NCBI GenBank assembly: GCA_018608735.1
Contig: JABAYZ010000181.1
Coordinates: forward strand, 1-9,778
Direction: 5' to 3'
Source: Flavobacteriaceae bacterium
GTDB lineage: Bacteria > Bacteroidota > Bacteroidia > Flavobacteriales > Flavobacteriaceae
DNA: 9,778 bases
This document shows positions 6,611 to 9,778 of the stretch, in pieces. Within the stretch, counting starts at the first letter, position 1; each line of letters starts with the position of its first letter. The position numbers and the translations under genes are program-made. The notes beneath the pieces were generated by a model. It had not been told where the DNA came from and ran no database searches. It worked only from the letters and a program-made list of their open reading frames with translations.

Positions 6611-7086
6611 ATATCGATTTCAAAAAAATTAAATTGGTCCTAACCGATATTGACGGGGTATGGACCAATGCAAAATTTTATTATACCAAAGATGGTTTCT
6701 TTCAAAAGGCCTACTCGACATATGACGGTATGGCTGTTTCATTATTAAAAAAACAACAGATTGAAACTGTCATCATTACTTCAGAAAACTGTATGACAGT
6801 CAAGGCACGAGCCGAAAAATTGGATATAAAACATTTGTACCTAGGAGAACAGAATAAACTTGAAAGAGCGCATGAATTATGTGAAATGTTTGATCTTAAG
6901 TTTGAAAATTTAGCCTATATAGGAGATGATTTAAATGATCTAAAACTTCTCGAAAAAGTGGGCTTTTCCTGTATGCCTCCCAATAGCCCAATACTCAATA
7001 TTTTTACACCTCATTACATTACAAAAAGAGCGGGAGGTGATGGTGCCTTTCGAGAATTTGCCGACATAATTTTATCCAATAAATAA
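6604..7086 (+). CDS. C0-type HAD phosphatase, probable nonulosonate-9-phosphate phosphatase
   Basis: This 160-residue cap-less HAD protein resembles KdsC. Motif I is LTDIDGVWT (13-21, nucleophile Asp15 and acid/base Asp17), motif II is the Thr/Ser in IITSEN (57-62), the motif III Lys lies further on, near QNKLE, and motif IV is GDDLNDLKLL. The C-terminus has RAGGDGAFREF, the tail that reaches a neighbouring active site in the tetramer. From memory of the Bacteroides BT1713 KDN-9-phosphate phosphatase, its specificity residues Glu56, Arg64 and Lys67 align with Glu61, Arg69 and Lys72 here, whereas Kdo-8-phosphate phosphatases have a different set with GR in place of SE. Together with neuB upstream (7-base overlap) and neuA downstream, removal of the 9-phosphate from KDN-9-P or Neu5Ac-9-P is the best call. 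KdsC itself is the main alternative. Confidence 0.85.
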   Translation: MVDIDFKKIKLVLTDIDGVWTNAKFYYTKDGFFQKAYSTYDGMAVSLLKKQQIETVIITSENCMTVKARAEKLDIKHLYLGEQNKLERAHELCEMFDLKFENLAYIGDDLNDLKLLEKVGFSCMPPNSPILNIFTPHYITKRAGGDGAFREFADIILSNK

Positions 7087-7089
7087 TTG

Positions 7090-8373
7090 ATGATTTTATT
7101 TGTCATTTATGTAATTGTTGCTCCTATTCTTTGGCCATTTATATTTATTTCCTCTTTCTTCATTAAAAAACTTGAGATTCGTCGAAAGAATACTTGGGAG
7201 AGTATTTTAAACGTACGACGAGGGATTCGAAATAATCGAAGTGAAAGAAAAGTAATTGTTTTTCATGCAGCTTCTAATGGTGAATTTGAGCAATTAGTCC
7301 CAGTATTGAAATTAATAGACAGAAAACAATTTTATATTATCATTAGTTTATTCTCATCCTCAGTTTTTCTAAAGCAAAAACAAACGCCTTTGGCTGATGG
7401 GGTATGCTTCCATCCTTATGACTTTCTTTTTTCAAGTTTTTTGTTTTTTAAAATGTTAAACCCCCATCAATATATTGTTGTAAGACATGATATTTGGCCT
7501 GCTCATCTGTTTATGGCAAGATTATTTAATGTGAAAACAATTTTAATCAATGCGAATCTATACAGTGAATCATCGCGCCTTAAATCCCCTTTTCTGATCT
7601 TTAATCAATGGGTATTCAAGCATTTTAATTTGATCCTTACACCCTCAAAAAGAATAACGGAGAGCTTTAAAAAACTAGTGCCGCATACAGAAACATATAT
7701 TACAGGTGACAGTCGTTTTGATCAATTAATTTTAAGAAAAAACAACAATCAGCAACCCTCTGTTTTAGAAAACACATCGAATGCAAAGACCATTATATTC
7801 GGCAGTATCGATAAAACAGATTACGATATTATTTTTAAAACGCTTAAACAATTTTATCCTAAAGGAGATGAGTCATTAAATGAAAAAGCAAACAAGCTAA
7901 TATTTGTACCACACGAAGTAGATGATCGTTCAATTAGCGAGTTAATATCAATGCTTAAGGAATTAGATTTTGACTATACACTGTATAGTCAAAATAAAAT
8001 ATCTAAAGCAAATCTTGTTATAGTAGACAGCGTAGGTATTTTAGCCGATTTATACAAACACTCTGACCTTGCATACATTGGAGGGGGTTTTGGAAAAGAA
8101 AAGTACTTTGGCCAATCAGGTGTTCATTCAGTGATTGAACCCTGTGCCTATGGATTAATTAGCTGCTTCGGTCCAAACATTAACATCCTAGATGAAGCTG
8201 TTGAAATGGTAGAAAAGGGGATTGGTTTTATCGTTGAAAATCAAGCTGATTTTATGTCTTGTTTTGCCTTTTTGGAAGATGATAAGTTTTTGAGAAAATT
8301 AAAGCAAAAGACGGAAGAATATTTATCTTTCAAATCTGGAGCATCTAACAAAATAATCAATTATATTGGTTAA
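7090..8373 (+). CDS. Divergent Kdo-transferase-like glycosyltransferase (GT30/WaaA paralogue)
   Basis: The 427-residue product has an N-terminal membrane anchor (about 2-24) and then the WaaA/KdtA two-domain GT-B plan. Marks are HAASNGEFEQ (59-68, with Glu65 in the place of the catalytic Glu of WaaA), VVRHDIWP (130-137), TGDSRFDQ (205-212), FVPHE (272-276), DSVGILADLYKHSDLAYIGG (313-332) and GVHSVIEP (344-351, Glu350). Standard WaaA enzymes have a Glu before the Trp in the second motif; here it is Asp134 and the neighbours differ. Bacteria normally need one WaaA for lipid A, so a copy inside a nonulosonate operon may use CMP-KDN or CMP-sialic acid, which resemble CMP-Kdo. That is inference. 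ATG at 7090 is preferred to the TTG one codon before it; it follows the phosphatase stop by three bases. It acts on the inner face of the membrane. Confidence 0.8.
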   Translation: MILFVIYVIVAPILWPFIFISSFFIKKLEIRRKNTWESILNVRRGIRNNRSERKVIVFHAASNGEFEQLVPVLKLIDRKQFYIIISLFSSSVFLKQKQTPLADGVCFHPYDFLFSSFLFFKMLNPHQYIVVRHDIWPAHLFMARLFNVKTILINANLYSESSRLKSPFLIFNQWVFKHFNLILTPSKRITESFKKLVPHTETYITGDSRFDQLILRKNNNQQPSVLENTSNAKTIIFGSIDKTDYDIIFKTLKQFYPKGDESLNEKANKLIFVPHEVDDRSISELISMLKELDFDYTLYSQNKISKANLVIVDSVGILADLYKHSDLAYIGGGFGKEKYFGQSGVHSVIEPCAYGLISCFGPNINILDEAVEMVEKGIGFIVENQADFMSCFAFLEDDKFLRKLKQKTEEYLSFKSGASNKIINYIG

Positions 8374-8385
8374 AAAGTCTTTATT

Positions 8386-8994
8386 ATGACAGAGAATCAA
8401 GAAATACTCATCATTGGAAATGGGAGTTCAGTTTTGGATTTTAACTATGGCGAAATTATTGATCGTTTCCAAAATGTGGCGAGAATTAATAATTATGAAG
8501 CAGAATCATTTAAAGAAAATGTTGGACAAAAGACTGACATATGGTTTCATGGTGCGAATAAAAAAGTAAGACCTCGAAATGTGGTTCCGAACAAAGTCAT
8601 TGTCTTCGTTCCATCTTCTGTTTATGAGAAATTTTACGACCTAATGGAGGTTAGAATTAAAGAAAGACAAGATCTTGACAAAAGCCAGTACGATCTGGTA
8701 CCATTAGAGAAAATATACGAATACGAAAAATTAATTCAATCCGACAGAGTTACCACAGGAACAAGTTCAATCTTATGGGCGCTAGAAAATTATAAAAGTG
8801 TCGTTATTCATGGATTTGATTTTTTTATAGATTCAAGAGAGCATTACTTTGATTCAAAATTTAAAAAATGGATCTACAATAATTTATACACTTTGGGTAA
8901 AAAACACAATACTCAAATTGAAATGGATTATATACACCACCAAATCAAAATTGGAAGAATTAAATTACTTAAAAATCATATTTCAAGCCAGTGA
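8386..8994 (+). CDS. GT29-type sialyltransferase, small cytosolic form
   Basis: This 202-residue protein has all four sialylmotifs of the GT29 family. Motif L runs about 7-51: ILIIGNGSSVLD, then NVARINNYE, then NVGQKTD, as in the animal consensus with GN, R-N and DVG-KT. Motif S is VTTGTSSILWALENYKSVVI followed by HGFDFF (122-147). Motif III is HYFD (153-156) and motif VS is H174-x4-E179; these His residues are the catalytic and donor-binding ones in the family. It has no membrane anchor and is shorter than eukaryotic enzymes (usually 300 or more). It should transfer a sialic acid or KDN from its CMP form to a glycan acceptor in the cytosol, perhaps a lipid-linked or LPS precursor. It is 12 bases after the GT30-like gene and overlaps neuA by 4 bases. 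The acceptor and linkage cannot be inferred. Confidence 0.83.
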   Translation: MTENQEILIIGNGSSVLDFNYGEIIDRFQNVARINNYEAESFKENVGQKTDIWFHGANKKVRPRNVVPNKVIVFVPSSVYEKFYDLMEVRIKERQDLDKSQYDLVPLEKIYEYEKLIQSDRVTTGTSSILWALENYKSVVIHGFDFFIDSREHYFDSKFKKWIYNNLYTLGKKHNTQIEMDYIHHQIKIGRIKLLKNHISSQ

Positions 8995-9662
8995 ATATAG
9001 TCTCTATTATCCCCGCTAGAGGAGGAAGCAAAGGAGTGCCTAATAAGAACAAAAGACTTTTCTTAGGACACCCACTTGTGGCTCATTCAATAATGTATGC
9101 CCAATCATCAAATAAAATTTCAAAAACGTTTGTAAGCACAGATGATTTAGAGATTATGCAAATTTCCAAAAAGTATGGTGCAGAGGTCATCGAAAGACCT
9201 GCAAATATTTCTGGAGATAAGTCGACTACCGAATCTGCTATTGAACATGCAATTTCGTGTATGGAGGAGAAGCCAGATGTAATCGTATTACTCCAGCCCA
9301 CAAGTCCAATTAGACCAAAAGATTCCTTAGATAAAGCTTTAGATAGTTTTATAACACAGAAAAAGGATTCTCTATTATCATTGTCTCCCACGCATAATTT
9401 CTTTTGGCAACTTTCTGATAATGTTGCTAAGCCTCACTATGATTTTATGAATAGACCCATGAGGCAACAAATGAAACAAGAAGACATTCGTTACATTGAA
9501 AATGGTTCACTCTACATATTCAACACAAATCATTTTTTAAAACATTCAAATCGTCTTGGAGGGGATATTGGTTATATCATTTTTGATGAAGACTATTCTA
9601 AAGAAATTGATACAGAGTTTGATTTTATTTTCTTGGAGCTTCTAGGGAAAAATTTAGGATGA
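8991..9662 (+). CDS. neuA: CMP-acylneuraminate (or CMP-KDN) cytidylyltransferase
   Basis: This 223-residue enzyme joins CTP and a nonulosonic acid to make the CMP-sugar donor. It shows the nucleotide-binding signature IIPARGGSKGVPNKN (6-20), STDD (49-52), ERP (68-70), LLQPTSPIR (100-108), RYIENGSLYIF (167-177) and the metal-binding acidic run EIDTEFDF (205-212). These are CMP-sialate synthetase marks, distinct from KdsB. Length is normal for the single-domain form. It begins with GTG inside the GTGA overlap with the sialyltransferase stop, a sign of coupled translation. It is the last gene of the operon and is followed by a strong terminator. Sequence reading does not separate Neu5Ac from KDN, legionaminate or pseudaminate use; the neighbouring NANS-type synthase favours Neu5Ac or KDN. 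Confidence 0.93.
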   Translation: MNIVSIIPARGGSKGVPNKNKRLFLGHPLVAHSIMYAQSSNKISKTFVSTDDLEIMQISKKYGAEVIERPANISGDKSTTESAIEHAISCMEEKPDVIVLLQPTSPIRPKDSLDKALDSFITQKKDSLLSLSPTHNFFWQLSDNVAKPHYDFMNRPMRQQMKQEDIRYIENGSLYIFNTNHFLKHSNRLGGDIGYIIFDEDYSKEIDTEFDFIFLELLGKNLG

Positions 9663-9710
9663 TAAAATATATATGCCCTTAATACAATTGGTTGCAGAAT
9701 TGGTGCTGTC

Positions 9711-9750
9711 AAAAAAGAAACCCCTTCAAGTTGAAGGGGTTTTCTTCGTT
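9711..9750. terminator. Bidirectional rho-independent terminator
   Basis: AAACCCCTTC (9718-9727) and GAAGGGGTTT (9733-9742) form a perfect 10-base stem with loop AAGTT. On the plus strand it is followed by TTTTCTTCGTTTTT, and on the minus strand by TTTCTTTTTT. It should end both the nonulosonate operon and the convergent tRNA transcript. Confidence 0.9.
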
Positions 9751-9756
9751 TTTCTG

Positions 9757-9778
9757 TGACCTCGGCAGGATTCAAACC
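9757..9778 (-). tRNA. 3' end of a tRNA gene (partial)
   Basis: Reading the minus strand from the window edge gives the end of a T-arm, GG-TTTGAAT-CCTGC (T-loop 9776-9770, 3' stem 9769-9765), then a 7-base acceptor strand CGAGGTC (9764-9758) and discriminator A (9757). No CCA is encoded; the next bases are CAGA. The anticodon lies outside the window, so the amino acid cannot be read. From memory the acceptor resembles flavobacterial tRNA-Arg(ACG), which is only a guess. The shared terminator just downstream fits a convergent tRNA gene. Confidence 0.75.

Noticed and set aside
7087..7089. TTG start for the GT30-like gene
   Set aside because: The next codon is ATG, which is the more likely start and costs only one residue.
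6604..8373. Reading the phosphatase and GT30-like gene as a Kdo (kdsC-waaA) pair
   Set aside because: There is no kdsA, kdsB or kdsD nearby; synthase and cytidylyltransferase are of the sialate type, and the phosphatase has the nonulosonate-type residues.
9083..9775. Minus-strand open frames within neuA and across its end
   Set aside because: They are shadows of neuA and of the terminator and tRNA region, with no recognisable domain.
1..9778. CRISPR arrays, transposases or integrases
   Set aside because: No regularly spaced repeats and no transposase or integrase motifs were seen on either strand.

Overview
The window looks like chromosomal DNA from a marine-type Bacteroidota, most likely a member of the Flavobacteriaceae. 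The DNA is AT-rich, ribosome sites are A-rich without a clear Shine-Dalgarno, matches to the Bacteroidota -7 box TAnnTTTG precede some genes, and the gene content is typical: a secreted sortilin-like beta-propeller protein, split SCOT subunits and a short SCP2 protein. This is inferred from sequence style and family knowledge; no search was run.

Left part (1-2810): a minus-strand run reads a VOC-fold protein (1332-1952), an SCP2 sterol-carrier-like protein (982-1275) and the first 290 residues of a secreted BNR/sortilin-like propeller protein (1-872, cut by the window edge). Divergent from it on the plus strand are a 71-residue HTH-like protein (1992-2207) and an NTF2/SnoaL-like lipoprotein (2301-2810). 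A gap between convergent genes (2811-3094) holds no gene but two inverted-repeat structures.

Middle (3095-5179): a tight minus-strand operon reads scoA, scoB (the two halves of 3-oxoacid CoA-transferase) and a membrane protein that joins an HMA copper-type domain to a MauE/DoxX-like membrane domain. A 381-base divergent intergenic region (5180-5560) separates it from the next operon.

Right part (5561-9662): this is the most interesting section. Five plus-strand genes, overlapping or 3-12 bases apart, form a nonulosonic (sialic) acid operon: a sialic acid/KDN-9-phosphate synthase of the animal NANS type, a C0-type HAD phosphatase carrying the residues expected for a nonulosonate-9-phosphate phosphatase, a divergent Kdo-transferase (GT30/WaaA) paralogue, a small GT29-type sialyltransferase with all four sialylmotifs (L, S, III, VS), and a CMP-acylneuraminate cytidylyltransferase. 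Together they could condense a mannose-type 6-phosphate with PEP, remove the 9-phosphate, activate the sugar with CMP and transfer it to a surface glycan. No epimerase or N-acyl sugar gene is present, so the product may be KDN rather than Neu5Ac. The pairing of two different CMP-ulosonate transferase folds with an animal-like 9-phosphate route is the best candidate here for a little-described system.

The operon ends at a strong bidirectional terminator (9711-9750), which it shares with a tRNA gene on the minus strand; only the 3' end of that tRNA lies in the window.
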